This document shows, one piece after another, positions 13,060-24,943 of a stretch of DNA of 64,000 nucleotides. The stretch lies in assembly GCA_963682055.1 (NCBI GenBank), contig OY821748.1:6114843-6178842 (forward strand), given 5' to 3'. Position 1 is the stretch's first letter. The number at the start of each line of letters is the position of its first letter. This DNA comes from Primula veris. Its lineage: Eukaryota; Streptophyta; Magnoliopsida; Ericales; Primulaceae. The notes under the pieces are model-generated. The model did not search any database and was not told the DNA's origin. It saw only the letters and a list, made by a program, of their open reading frames with translations. Position numbers and translations under genes: made by a program.

Positions 13060-13233
13060 ATTTAGTGAAAATCAAAAGCTTTCACAAGTCTGTCACTAAT
13101 TTAAGAAGTTGTCACAAATCTGTCGCAAATTGACTAAACTGTCACAAAACCGTCACAAAAACCGTCGTTAATAAGCTCGTAACAAAAAATACCGTCACTA
13201 ATCCCGTCGCTATTTGAGTATTTTTTTGTAGTG
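13060..13233 (-). mobile_element. CACTA (En/Spm)-like terminus
   Basis: Read on the minus strand, the segment begins CACTACAAAAAAATACTC, the classic CACTA terminus. It is followed by many short motifs of the GCGACGG / GTGACGG / GTGACAG kind, typical of subterminal transposase-binding repeats. No convincing opposite end is visible in the window. A CACTACAAAAATACTC at 11700 is similar, but its flanks do not match (see rejected items). Confidence 0.55.
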
Positions 13234-13609
13234 TAAAATACTATAAAGCTATATATAATTTTGATCGTTAAAAAACTCATAATTAAATTGTCGAAACTGA
13301 GAATATTTAAAGTTGATCATAAAGTTTAACACTGTGATCAATTTTAAAAAAAAATCATTTTGACAATTTAAAAATAAGTTTTCATTAGTTAAATTTGCAT
13401 GTAAAATTTGAAAGCGGAGGGAAGAATAAAATAAATAGGTAGAAAATCAAATCTTACATGGAAGGAGAATAATTTCAATGTCCTCATCGCTCCCCAAGTA
13501 CACAATCCTCCAAGCATTGTTCCACTCTATAATTTAATACAGTACTACTATACTAAAATAGGTCAAATCAATATATTTTATATTATAAAAAAAATACATT
13601 TACCATTAA

Positions 13610-13730
13610 TTTAGTTTTTGAAAATTGTTATTAAATTGAGTATCATTAAATTTTAGTAACAAAATCACAACTAGTTATATTGCTAAACTGTTGATGAAAT
13701 TTAGCGACACTTAATTTACCAGCATATTTC
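13610..13730. repeat. Dispersed repeat shared with 34.6 kb
   Basis: Contains 'gctaaactgttgatgaaat' and 'ttagcgacacttaatttacc', nearly the same as a segment at 34599-34640. Probably a subterminal part of a DNA transposon family; the family is not assigned. Confidence 0.45.
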
Positions 13731-14488
13731 AAAAAAGTAAATTATTGGTAAATGAATTTTTTTTTTTGAATGGTAGTACACAATTACTCTAAAAACAATA
13801 TGATTCACTACTATCTTGCGACAATGTACCAACTTACACGATCAGATATACGATTTTCTGACACGACATGATACGAATATGATGATACAGTAAATTTTGC
13901 AAAAATTGGACGAGAAATTAATGATTAAGACAAGGTAATTGATAATATATGAAAATTAAAAAAAACTGTAACTAAAGAATTTACAAAACTTATTCATATA
14001 TAACTAATTTTCTATTTCCTTTTTCAAAAAGTATGATGTCTTTTCCGGTTTTAATGCGAATTTTGGACAGAATGAGACTTTAATTATTTTAAAAAGAAAT
14101 ATTTGTCGTATGTCCATTAATTGCCTAACTCTCAAATACTCGCGGATTCTCATGTCAAACATCTCATGATCCACGGATATGGGTGCGAGTGTTCAACACG
14201 AGTCAAATATAATGCCATAACGGTAGAGTTTTAAAATGAATGATTAATACGTCTGGGACTGAACATGCCACTTAATAGTCGTCTAGTGGTGGCAATTGCC
14301 CTTATCCAACAAACTCGTTTAATTAGGTTACTACAAATCGTAGTTTTCATGATTTTCAGTTTTTGAAAGTATTTTGCTAATCCATGGTTATTTGGGAGTA
14401 CATTTTAAAGGGAACATATGCATGTAACTAAAGTGTAAATTAAGTATGTTATTTTACATAATGTAATGTATAATATTTTGTTTTATTA

Positions 14489-15153
14489 GAGCAATCGCAA
14501 CAGTGTAGGTAAAATGGCTCAAAATTGTTATTTTACCTATTTAATCTTTAAGTTGAGGTTGCTGCAGCTCATTCATTCGGATGGGTATTTCAGCTTTCAT
14601 TATCAATAATACCCACTTTTGAACACTAATATGGTATCAATAACATTTTACGTTTCATAATGCTATGTCCCCCCTCACCCTCTCTCCCCTTTTGTTTCTA
14701 TCTCCCATTTCTGTTTTTCACATATACTCCAAAAAACTTTATTTTTATTTTTGACTCAATAACGTCACTAATTCATTCATAGAAAACATTGTAAATGTTC
14801 ATAGTTCAGGTAATTATTACTTTTTTCACCTATAATTTGTCAGTTTTTAATTTTTTTAGTAAGTTTATTATATTTCATCTCATTAAATTATATGTAAAAA
14901 ATTATAATCATATTTATTCATTTACCAATTATTCAAATTATACTGTAAAATAAAGGTCGAAACTAGTTATATTTTTAATTTAATCAATTAGTATTTTAGA
15001 TGATCTGGTGGAGAGATAAATAGTTAAACTGAATTTGTATTTTATATGATATCTGCTGTGTGAGTAGGTATTATAGACAATATGTAAAATAAAATTAATA
15101 GTTTTTATCATGTAAAATAGATGGCCGGTTTAGAAGTATTACTGTGAATGCTC
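14489..15153. mobile_element. PIF/Harbinger-like MITE candidate
   Basis: The left end is TTA + GAGCAATCGCAACAGTG and the right end is the inverse of GAGCATTCACAGTAATAC. This 'GAGCATNCRCA' terminal motif is shared with the better-preserved element at 58.18-58.58 kb. The right-hand TTA duplication is not clear, so the right edge is uncertain. Confidence 0.4.
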
Positions 15154-15504
15154 ATTGTGGCATGTTTTAAAATTTTGTTTTTGTTTTTGTTTAGGCATGT
15201 TATGAAATTTTCTGGACATAGTTAAAAAATGTTCAAAAAATATGCGATTTAGGTATAAAAACACAAGGGACTACTGATTCTCTAAGTTAATGGAAGTCTT
15301 CTTTTTTTTAAAACAACAACGGTTTAAAACGATTAAAATTTAATGGAAGTCTATATGATGAAAAAGCAACAATTAAAATTTATACAAAAGCTAAAAGGGA
15401 CAAAAGATTTAAAACGCCTCTCTTGGATGCAACTTGGTCGTTGAAATTGTAACAAATAATTTTGTATTTATAAGAACGTACTCCTTATGTTAGTTACGTA
15501 ATTA

Positions 15505-16260
15505 ATTAGGAGTAAGTAGTATGGATACAACACATTTTTGGTTGTTTGTGAGCTTCGATAATAGTATACTTACATGGATTAGTTAGGTAATTAAGAGTGA
15601 TGTTATAGCAACCCCTAAAATTTATTCAAAAAGTCTATCCGATGACATACAATAATCATAGTTAATTTTTTGAACACGTGTCAAGAAAATGATATTATTA
15701 GTAAGAAAAAAAGTCATGTCATTCTCAACACTAATTATTATATTAATTCTTCTAATTATTCATTTATACATATCATTTATTTGTATTCGTATTAAAAAAC
15801 TTGTGATCAAATTTTGACATTAACGTTTAAATATAAAAAATTAGAAAATGGCAGTAAAAGTCACGTCATGTAATAAAAACACAACCTACTAAAAACCTTA
15901 ATAAAAATATAATAGAACTATATTTGAGTCTATCCTACATTTAAATAATAATTAAAAATAAAAATTTTTGTTCAATTTAAAAATACAACCCACTAAAACT
16001 TAATAAAAATATATTAGAACACTAGTTGAATTTATTCTAAATTTAAATATTAATTAAAAAAAATTGTTAAATTTAATATTAATAAAAATCAAAACTTTTG
16101 ATGAGGCGTATATGTCATGTAATGTGAATTGATTTTTTTGGATAGAAAAAATGTGCGGGAAAAACATTTTACTAATAGCAGTAATTAAGGAGTATGGATA
16201 CAAGTATACAACACATCTTTGGTTGTTTGTGAACTTGATAGTACAATAGTATACTAGATG
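15505..16260. repeat. Direct repeat pair with internal tandem repeat
   Basis: About 65 bp containing 'acaacacat(t/c)tttggttgtt' and 'tagtatact' occurs at 15517-15575 and again at 16190-16255. Between them a unit of about 105 bp ('aacc(t/c)actaaaa..cttaataaaaatata') is duplicated at 15878-15980 and 15985-16080. This looks like unequal duplication or an insertion flanked by repeats. Confidence 0.55.
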
Positions 16261-18700
16261 GAATCAAACATGCTCACTGCTCATTATGATGGTATATCGA
16301 TCATGATGTGCTTCTGGACTTTCTTAAAAAACAGATTATGCTAAAAAAAATTGAGTCAAATTAACAGGAAGCTTACTTCAAAATGTCATGTGACAAGTTG
16401 AGTAACAAATTTACTGGCATTCCTTGGCCAAATTAAAAAAATATACTCCTGTAACAATAAAACGTATTACAAACAACACTTTACATAATTAATAGGAGTA
16501 TAATTACAATTGGTGAGGGTCCCTTTAGTCAAACCTTGATCTCACAAAATATTCACTATGGTCTACGTATACTTCTAAAGATCATGTGATTCAAAATCAT
16601 GAACTCTTCTCCATAAAACATACTGTAATCAATACTACAAAGTGAGTTTGTATCTGTCGCTCCACATGATCGAACTCCAAAATATATGTAAATTCACTAC
16701 CTCATTACTCTTAAAATATAATAACAGAGGTTGTATCCGAATACTGATTAAGTACATAGAGTTGGATTTTTTTTTTAATCTAACATGTGAAAACATTAAC
16801 TAATTTCAATATCATGGGCTTGTTTTGTTTATTATAACTCGCAGGTTTTTATTGTACATTTAAATATTTTTAATTGCAGGGGTGGAGAAGAAGGTGGTGG
16901 TGATAGTGGCATGATAGCCATGATAAGATGGGATAATTTTGTTTTGTTTTGAGTTTTCGGATTTGTTTTGTATGTATACAGGCACAAAACAAATTAATGT
17001 GATGGGCATGTTGTAGGTTATGGACAAAGCAAAGGGATAATATTGACAAGAAGTGTGGTGATAGTGGGTTTGGGAATAGGAATTTACATAATTTATACAT
17101 CTATGACTGAGTAACGCTTATTCAAGTTCCTCAATGCATGTGTGTTGGGTCCGTTCATGTGTATGTAACTACTAAACACATTGATATATTTTGATAGCCA
17201 AGTGTAAATACAATCGGGGCAAGTCGAGCCCAAGTCAACTAAGGTTGATTTGAGCAATTGATCCGGAAAAAAAAGTATGGGTAACACCCGGCTATATTTT
17301 TAATATATTAGATAGTTAAAATATATTAAAAATATTAAACACAAATTGGTTTACAATATGTTACAATAGCTCAAATGGTATACTAGTTTGTTATTCAACA
17401 TACGAGATCATGAGTTTTAAACTCATAAGTTACAATTTAATTTTGTTTTTATTTTAATTTGTATTTATCGAGCAAAAAAAATTAAAAATCGAGCATTAGA
17501 CATCCCGATATACCGGGCCGGCACTATATACAACAATCTTTTTTCCAAAAACTGAAACACTCAGAAAAGAAAATAGTTTGTTTCCAAGAAAGAAGTAATA
17601 ATCTATGAAACTCATTACTTGTCTATTTGTGTTCTTAATCATATAGTTCCAGGCTTTGGAAATTATGGCTCCTCGTTGTATATAATTGAAACTAGGGCCA
17701 ATTAGATAAGAGGTATACGCCTATACGGTTCTCTCTCAGTCTCATTCCTTGTTTGGTACAACGACTTGTGGACAGGGCTGTAAGTAAAATCAGTTAATTG
17801 TGAATATGAACCAATCAGATGGTTTGATATGTAATTGGTTCGGATTTTACATTAAACAGATTGTTATAAAATTCAAAAATCATCTCCAATCCGTTCTTCA
17901 TAGATTGGTTTGGAATTCTTTTGTGCTAACAACTTGGACTGAATATTCTGATCCGTTAAATCATTATCAAATTTGATTACTACTCCATTTAAATCTTTAT
18001 TAAATCTAACATTTACTCACATTTATTAAACATAAGTCACTATTTATGTAAATAATTATTTTTTATGAAAACAAGTCATTTTCTTGGAAATGAGTCATTT
18101 TTAATACCTTTCAATATAATCAGAATTTTTTATTCAACTTATAAAAGGAAAAAGAAAATTGAGACATCTAAATAAATGTGTTTATTTTCTTTTTATTTAC
18201 ACTTTTCAAATATCACTTTTTGAAAAGCAGCCAACTCTGACATTTTAAAATGAACTATTGAAGGTCCAATCTTTTCAAAAAATTGTCCATATAAAATATT
18301 TCTAATCGTAATTTTTGTCCCATAAGCATGTTTTAGCTCAAATCCTACTTTTGAAAGTGCGCCAAACTCCCCCTAAACAAGCTTTGTCACATTTAGAATG
18401 AAACTAACATTAATTGAACACTTTACGAGCTGATATACACGAGGTTTTTTACGTTCACTTCAATTCGTTATCACCTTATTTTCATTGCTTATTATTTATC
18501 TCTCAAAAATTGTTACACGAACCACTCCATTTTCTTAGCCTCAATGAATTAATCTGTAACGATCAAAGATATATATGTCCTCATTCTGTAACTCAAATGT
18601 TTTCTTTCCAAAACACGATCATCATATTAGGGTCAATCTTATCCTTCTCGCCACTCTTATTACAACCTTAACTTTGATCGGGGCTTCACAAATAAATTAC
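16261..18700. other. Intergenic, no supported gene
   Basis: AT-rich DNA. A short exon-like stretch follows a good acceptor (tttttaattgcag) near 16880 and encodes a Gly/Glu-rich peptide before a stop. It has no partner exon, so I do not call it a gene. No clear TSD or terminal repeats were seen. Confidence 0.45.
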
Positions 18701-18928
18701 TTTTTTTTTTAATATATATAACTGGTGGGGAAAACCCATATTTTTATTAATAATTAAAAATGTGGGGGGAAAACCCCACAAAAAACAAAAAATAAATAGT
18801 TGAAGTGTAGCAATTACAATGTGAAACTTAAAACCGAAAGTAGACAAAAACTTCTACACCGGTCTAGTAATTAAAAACAAAACGCTCCACGCGTCCGATA
18901 TCACCTCTTGGCCGATCATCTCTTCACC
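18701..18928 (-). mobile_element. Short 5'-truncated LINE copy with imperfect TSD
   Basis: On the minus strand it ends in a poly(A) run (T run at 18701-18711) after a GC-patterned 3' end (GTGGGGTTTTCCCCCCACA, then GGGTTTTCCCC). Just beyond the poly(A) lies GTAATTTATTTGTG. Just before the 5' end (about 18929-18945) lies AAAGTAATTTATGTGTAG. This imperfect duplication of about 14 bp fits target-primed insertion of a fragment of about 230 bp. Confidence 0.55.
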
Positions 18929-19084
18929 TACACATAAATTACTTTCTCTTTCTAGTGAGACAATATCTTTCTTTTCCTTCAAAAAAACTTCAATCATCAT
19001 CATTTGATTCGTAAATATGGGATCCATTTGACTTCAGTCTCAATTAATCCCCTCAAATAAGTTGGAAAATCTCAGACAATTTGA

Positions 19085-19460
19085 CTACGTTGGGTCTTCA
19101 TCACACCCTAGATTGGCAAGGTAATTTGCACCTCTATTTTCTTCTCTTTCGATATGATTGATGCTTAGATTACGGATCGAAAATTGCTGAGTAATTAGAT
19201 CCATATAATATAACAGCTTCCATGGGCAATTTACTTTTCCTTGAATTATATTTGCTAGATGAAGACAATCAGTCTCGAAAATAATATCAATAGCTTGAGT
19301 AATTTGAACACATAAAAGAAGAGCCTTCATATATGATTTTAGATTAGAATTGCTATTAATTGAGGTGCCAAACCCTAGTTTAAAAGCCCGTAAATCATCT
19401 CTTATAATACCTCCAATTGCTTACTTTCGACCTTCAAGATCTAAATCGCACTTGAAGTTG
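19085..19460 (-). pseudogene. RNase H (RVT_3-like) LINE remnant
   Basis: The minus strand encodes a C-terminal plant LINE-type RNase H piece: GGIIRDD, then KALLLCVQITQAI, FETDCLHLAN and NHIEREENRGANYLANLG. The last motif is the usual end of the RVT_3 domain. A stop codon interrupts the region upstream of GGIIRDD, and no RT is attached. The fragment is cut by the inverted-repeat element that starts at about 19463. Confidence 0.7.
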
Positions 19461-19462
19461 GG

Positions 19463-19992
19463 GGTTTTATACGTTTCGTACACCAAACTATATGCTTTTA
19501 ACGATTTGGGTACGTACTCACCTTTCAATTTTTCTAATTTGGATACCACACTATAAGAAACTTTCCAATTTGGTTACCACACTATAAGAAATTTTCCAAT
19601 TTAGCTACCAATTAATCACGGAACTATGTCACGTGACAACACGTGTTTGACAAACATTAACGTGAGAGGGTAATTTTGTCATTTTACACCAAAATATATC
19701 ATCATAGAAAAACGTTTTCCCAATTTCACACATAACAAAAACCAGCACAGTCCAAATTTGGGGAAAAAATAAGTTCTAATATGATATATTTTGGTGCAGA
19801 ATGACAAATTTATTCTTTCACGTTCAAGTTTATCAAGCACGTACTGTCATGTGACATGATTTCATGATTAATTTAGACAGTAATAACTAAATTGGACAGT
19901 TTATTATAGTGTGGTACCCAAATTGAAAAAGTTAAAAGGTGTGTACTCAAATCGTTAACAGTAATATAGTTTGGTGTACTAAACTTATTTTT
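19463..19992. mobile_element. Long-TIR foldback/MITE element
   Basis: The left arm contains GTACACCAAACTATATG, then 'taacgatttgggtac', 'caatttttctaatttgg' and TACCACACTATAAGAAACTT. The right arm holds the same motifs in inverse order: 'agtttattatagtgtggtac', 'ccaaattgaaaaagtt', 'actcaaatcgtta' and 'atatagtttggtgtac'. The arms are at least 100 bp, and weaker symmetry extends toward a centre near 19.73 kb. A small tandem duplication of the 'ccacactataagaaa' motif lies in the left arm. Mutator-like is the best guess; no TSD was confirmed. Confidence 0.65.
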
Positions 19993-20369
19993 TTCGTTTG
20001 ACGTTAGTAAACGGTGTTTTTGAAGAATCATTGTCTTCAATCAATCTTTGTCCTAAATGGTACAATTTTTTCCTCTAACTCCTAATAGAAAAAAATAAAA
20101 ATAAAAGGTGGAATTCAAATTAATTATCAAGTACGAAAACACATGCAAACTTGATTAACACAAATCACATATCTTAATTGACTAAAAGATTTTCTTAATC
20201 GTTAACCATATCTATACTATAAATATATGCAAAGTGAAAAATTGACACGTAAAAATTAAATTTCTCAAAATTAGGTTTATCATTATCTCTACTAAAAATT
20301 AAAATTTAAAAGATAAAAATTGTCATAAAAAAACTACCATGCTCATCCACCATTTTAAAACTTTATATT

Positions 20370-20591
20370 TGTTATGTGACATATTAGCTCGTTATAGATA
20401 TATATAGAGATATGTATAGATATAGAGAGATATGAGAGAGACAACAATAGAGTCTTTATTAATCAGAATGTATATGAATGTATGTAAAATACAAGACCCC
20501 TAACCCTCTTTATATAGATAGAGGGGTAGGGTTATAAGCCCACTTGGGCCCATAAAGTACAAGCTCAATAGTCCAATAATATCCTACAACA
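20370..20591 (-). repeat. 3' LTR of copia copy 1
   Basis: 222 bp, bounded by TG..CA ends and identical by eye to the LTR at 27087-27308. It lies next to the polypurine tract. Confidence 0.92.
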
Positions 20592-20639
20592 CTCCCCCTT
20601 TGGACGTCTTGAATTCTTCGTCTTCATGCAGTCGATCTG

Positions 20640-21345
20640 AGTCGAGTTCATTCGCAATGCTAAACACATAAAAACCTTAGGGACGGAAAACCCAGTGTGG
20701 GACAAAACCGGTACCTAGGAGAAACTGTGTAGCCGAATGATATAGGCCGAAATTCCATGTAATTAACTAACCACAAAACAGTGTGCCTCATCAAAACCTT
20801 GTCAGAGCAAACCCAATGGGAAAATCTCTGATCGAAGGAAAAAGAGTGCAACAATGGTAGTAGTAGGGATCAACCACAAAACAGCTGCCTCATCAAAACC
20901 TTGCTAGAGTAAACCCAGTGGGAAAAAATCTCTAGTCGAAGGACAAAAGAGTACACAGTGGTAAGAAGTATACAACAGGATACTCCCCCTAATTTCGGCA
21001 ATCTTAAGTGAGGTATGATGGGAACGTGTCTCGCTAAAAACCTTGCCAAGGAAAACCCAGTGGGAAAAAACCTTGGTCTAAGGACAAAAAGAGTACACGA
21101 GCATGCGACTGGATGCTCCCCCTCACTTGCACACGACAGGGTGCGAAGATTTTGACTAAGTAGTAATTAGTGCAATAAGCATTCACCTGGATGCTCCCCC
21201 TCACTTACACACAACTGGGTGCAAAGATTTCATATTCCAAGAAAGAGTACGAGCATTCGACTGGATGCCTCATTTACTTACATACGACTGGATGCAAGAA
21301 AATCTAACGTGGAATAGAACGAGCATTCAACTGGATGCTCTTAGA
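20640..21345 (-). repeat. Degenerate tandem repeats at the copia 3' end
   Basis: On the plus strand, units with 'cctcatcaaaaccttg' and 'aaacccagtgggaaaa' recur about four times (20690-21090). After them come units with 'gactggatgctccccctcac' or close variants (21100-21345). They lie between the RNase H remnant and the 3' LTR. The same array is present in copy 2 (42350-43020), so it belongs to the family. Confidence 0.75.
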
Positions 21346-22300
21346 CTTCATTTGTGAAGATTAATTTCGGCGAGAAATGCTAAATAGCATAATGTAGTCA
21401 TGTCTCTCTTGATCAATAACAACAAGTTGTCTTCTATGACAAGTGTTTTATCTGGATCGTGAGACAGAACATATGTAACTCAAATATGACTAATACTAGC
21501 TCGAAGCCATATACACTCTCTAGTCGTCTCATAGAGCACGAATAGATCAGAGTGATTCACTTGGAGTCATTCCAAGACCTCCAAGATGTCGCCTTATTCC
21601 TAATGGTAAAGACATACCATGTTAGGAATATCCCTTATGCGGGTCTGATAAGTAACCGGCATCGGTATAACCGAAAAAGGGTTGCATTAATTCGAGTACC
21701 GAAGGGGGTAGGTACACTCGATGACGCAAATGGGATAAACTAGCCCACTTCCAAAATTACCATAAGGTAAGGGAATGTGTCTTTAGTGCCATTTCGATGG
21801 CAGCGTGTTAGCGCGATGTTGTGTCGAGCTATACCATTCACAACAGACGAGATGTTCGTCCTAGCACATTAAACCAAGTACAATGATGCGCTTATTGTAC
21901 GTAGATATGAACATTATTGTTCAATATCTCTTCATCGTCTCATCAGGGACGGACTGGGTCTATATCAATGTCTAGTGATCGAACGATCATGGGAGAATCT
22001 GACGACTTAGCGTCATGATGACTAAAACGTCATAACACCTTCTGGGTGTAGTCTGAATCATGGACTTAGATTCAATATTTACGGGACTCAATCATCAGGT
22101 TGAGTGACTACCGTGTCTTCCCAAAATCCTTCATCTCGAAGGCAAATCCAAAAATGGATCGCGTAATAAAACACGCAAGGGCATAATACTTGTTCAAGTA
22201 TCCCAAGCTAATCAAGTACTCACTTAGGCGGGTATACCACATCCGCTCGGATTATATTAATCCATATAGTGAACGTCTCATTTAATTGAGATCGTGTTCC
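21300..22300 (-). pseudogene. copia reverse transcriptase C-end and RNase H remnant
   Basis: The broken minus-strand frames give recognisable copia pieces in order: FEMKDFGKTR, DYTQKVL, VVNGIARH and RCHRNGTKD, followed by RNase H-region pieces. These match the RT palm/thumb-RNase H order of plant copia pol. Frequent in-frame stops rule out a functional product. Confidence 0.75.
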
Positions 22301-22953
22301 GTGGTCAGGAACTACTTGATTCAAGCATTATGAAGTCACACAGGGACCTTCATCTGTATCGCTTTGTCTAAATCCCCATAGAGATAAAACTATGACCACA
22401 TTCATGGCTGCATACTCAGTTTTTCGGAAACTACTAAACTGGTAAAGTAGGGAACTATTATAATGTCGATTTCGAGGAAATCAACCATCTCGTAATCAAT
22501 TCCAAGGTGTGAGAGAAGCCTTGCGCTACTAGGCGAGCATTCTACAATCTCATTATTCTCATCAATTTTCCTTACGAATAACCAAATAAACGAACTCGTT
22601 TAACATTGGTGGTGTTGGAACTACAGGTCCGAACACACTTTCGCTAAGGAGTCTACTTGGATTGCAAGTTTCCATTAGTACAGTCTATTCTATGTTGACT
22701 TCAGGCAACGATACATGGTTCTCTGTCATAATTTGTTCATATTATCAGTCGTCACCGAATATATGAACAAGTAATCAATGACAGTCTCGTTTCGCTTCAA
22801 TATCGTCTAAGATATCATGATCGACAGATATTTCGAGATTCTTAGGATGAGGAGGAAATCACACATCTCCTTGATCCTTTATAATCTCGTGCAACAAACG
22901 AGTTTCAGTTCACCACCTCTGGGGCTGAACGAATTAAGAACCGGTCAACTTCC

Positions 22954-23139
22954 TCATATCTTAGGAAGGACGACAGACTGACGGCCGACGACAGCGTCCT
23001 TTGCTTGGCGGGTTCGGCCAAAGCAACGTGTTACGACAGGAACACGGCGTCCGACAGGGACGTCTATCCTTGCAAGCATTTTGCAGCAGGTATAAATGAT
23101 CTCGTGACATCTCATAAAGTCATTAAATGCGTCTGGCAT
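22954..23139 (-). pseudogene. copia integrase-RT linker remnant
   Basis: The open piece begins MPDAFNDFMRCHEIIYT and continues with PARIDVP-like and TRQAKD motifs. This resembles the linker between integrase and RT in plant copia polyproteins. The equivalent piece in copy 2 (44635-44820) has the same length. Confidence 0.6.
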
Positions 23140-23531
23140 TTAGTTAGACTTGAGGGAGTCTATGCACTTACTTATCACTAAGTGCAGTTTTGGGATCAAG
23201 CTAAGACTGAGTGGGTTATGCCACGTTACTTCACGTCGTTCCTTATCAACGGTAACGTGCAAATCTCCCCCTAACGACGGGGAGAACAGTCTTAGCGATG
23301 TCACTTTCGCATATCATGCGGTAAAGAGATCGCTTGCCAAGGTTACTCTATCAAATGATAGGCAGGGGATTCATAATCGACTTATGTCCCCTTTAGAGGT
23401 CCATATTTTGAACGCTAGAGCGGCTCAATCAAAATATTAATTAATCACTCTAAACACGCGTTAATATGAGACTTCTGGCTCATAACCAGTAACCAGCTGG
23501 TACGCATATGGTGTTTGAGTATCTATGGGCC

Positions 23532-23783
23532 TCATGACGGACCAATGCAGCAAAATAGCATAACCCCATACGGAAATATAAATCTTGGTGCGCAAGACCA
23601 AGAAATGCGTGCAATCATTTGCAGTCGCATCATCAAGCTTTCCGTGAGTCCATTTTGGGTCTGAACATAATCGATAGGATGTTCAATTTCAATTTCCAAA
23701 CTCAAGTAATTCAAATCGAAATTTCGATTATTACTCTTTGGAATTATCAAGTCGACTAGACTTTTCAGGATAATCCGGATCAT
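23532..23783 (-). pseudogene. copia integrase core remnant
   Basis: The motif YVQTQNGLTESLMMRLQMIA corresponds to the conserved integrase stretch around the catalytic Glu (QNGLAE-type). The following aromatic/Pro segment fits the 'W-G-A-L' block after it. No complete integrase frame exists. Confidence 0.75.
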
Positions 23784-24943
23784 GAGCCATCAACTTAATG
23801 ATAGGGCTAAAAGTTTGGAAAGTGCTGCATTTATGTGGACAACATTAAAATGTGACCGTATTGTCGATGCATCAACCATAACCATTTATATTTATGGTCC
23901 GTCTTATGGTTGGATAAGTCCACAATAACTCCTTCAATTCTTTACAAGAATTCTACGAGTTCATTTCGTGATCTTTACACATACTAGTCTTTCAAAGTGA
24001 GCATTAGCGGCATTAATTTCGGATTAATCACGAAATATATTCTCAGAGAGAATCCAAATGCGATGCGATTATAAATCAATCATCGTCTTTTGACCCGGGA
24101 ATATCTCATCCGGTCAATGCCACAATATCAAAATGCTCTTATCAATCGACGACAGGCGAATGATAGTATAGACAATCATGTCTTAGCATCTAAATCATTT
24201 ATCATTCGACGACAGGCGAAATGATAAGGTAACTTTAAATGCTTTAAAGAATGTGGTAGCAACCACTTGAAAGACATTTCAACTCCTCTAAAATACGCTT
24301 TTGGTCGTATTGAATGGAGGCTATGTAAAGAAATTTTAATTTTTTTCATGAGCTATTACCAGATAACACTGGTTTTCTCGAATATTTTATAACTCAACAA
24401 GGTACGACAGGACCTATAGGAGTATAATGCCTCATATTTGACAAATCAATTTGGCTTTACCAAAAATTTCGATTTGGAACGACAGGTCCAGAATCGTTGT
24501 CACTGAGTACTCTTTTAGGCAAGTAGTTGGTGAAATTATGTGGTACACTGTTACCCACTATTTTCAAAAAAATCAACTACCCCACAAATATTGCCTAAAT
24601 TTTCATAATTTAAAGTTTGGTCACATTTTTCAAAAAAAAAGGAATTTGCTCAAAACACTTTAAATTATTTCGAGAAATTTCGTAAACAAGCAAACCATAA
24701 TCCAAAAGTATGGTCCAAATGGAAAAATAATAATCCAAATGGAAAAACATAATCCAGATGAGCGAAAAAATGGCTCAATGATTTATCAAAATCAATAAAG
24801 AAAGGTATCAAACTCATTTGAGCCACAAAATCGGGGGTCTCAATAGTTTCCTTTCAATTAACTTTAACCACATTAGCATCGGTTTTTCCACCTTTATAAT
24901 AGTTGTCAACTATTTAAGGAGTAACCGTGCATGACCTTTGTCT

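Larger units (their letters stand above)
12793..14488. other. Intergenic, repeat-rich, no gene seen
   Basis: AT-rich DNA upstream of AGO10. It holds a CACTA-like terminus (13060-13233) and a dispersed repeat (13610-13730). No coding exon could be supported. Confidence 0.5.

Noticed and set aside
11700..13233. A complete 1.5-kb CACTA element between CACTACAAAAATACTC at 11700 and the inverse at 13233
   Set aside because: The 3-bp flanks differ (aca and taa) and the left end lacks the GCGACGG-type subterminal repeats; the left match is probably chance in AT-rich DNA.
16870..16960. Terminal exon of an unknown gene after a good acceptor (tttttaattgcag)
   Set aside because: Only a short Gly/Glu-rich peptide before a stop; no upstream exon or family match could be seen.
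21552..21743. Plus-strand open frame repeated at 43233-43451 as a conserved small gene
   Set aside because: It is antisense to the copia RT-RNase H remnant; the conservation is that of the retrotransposon.
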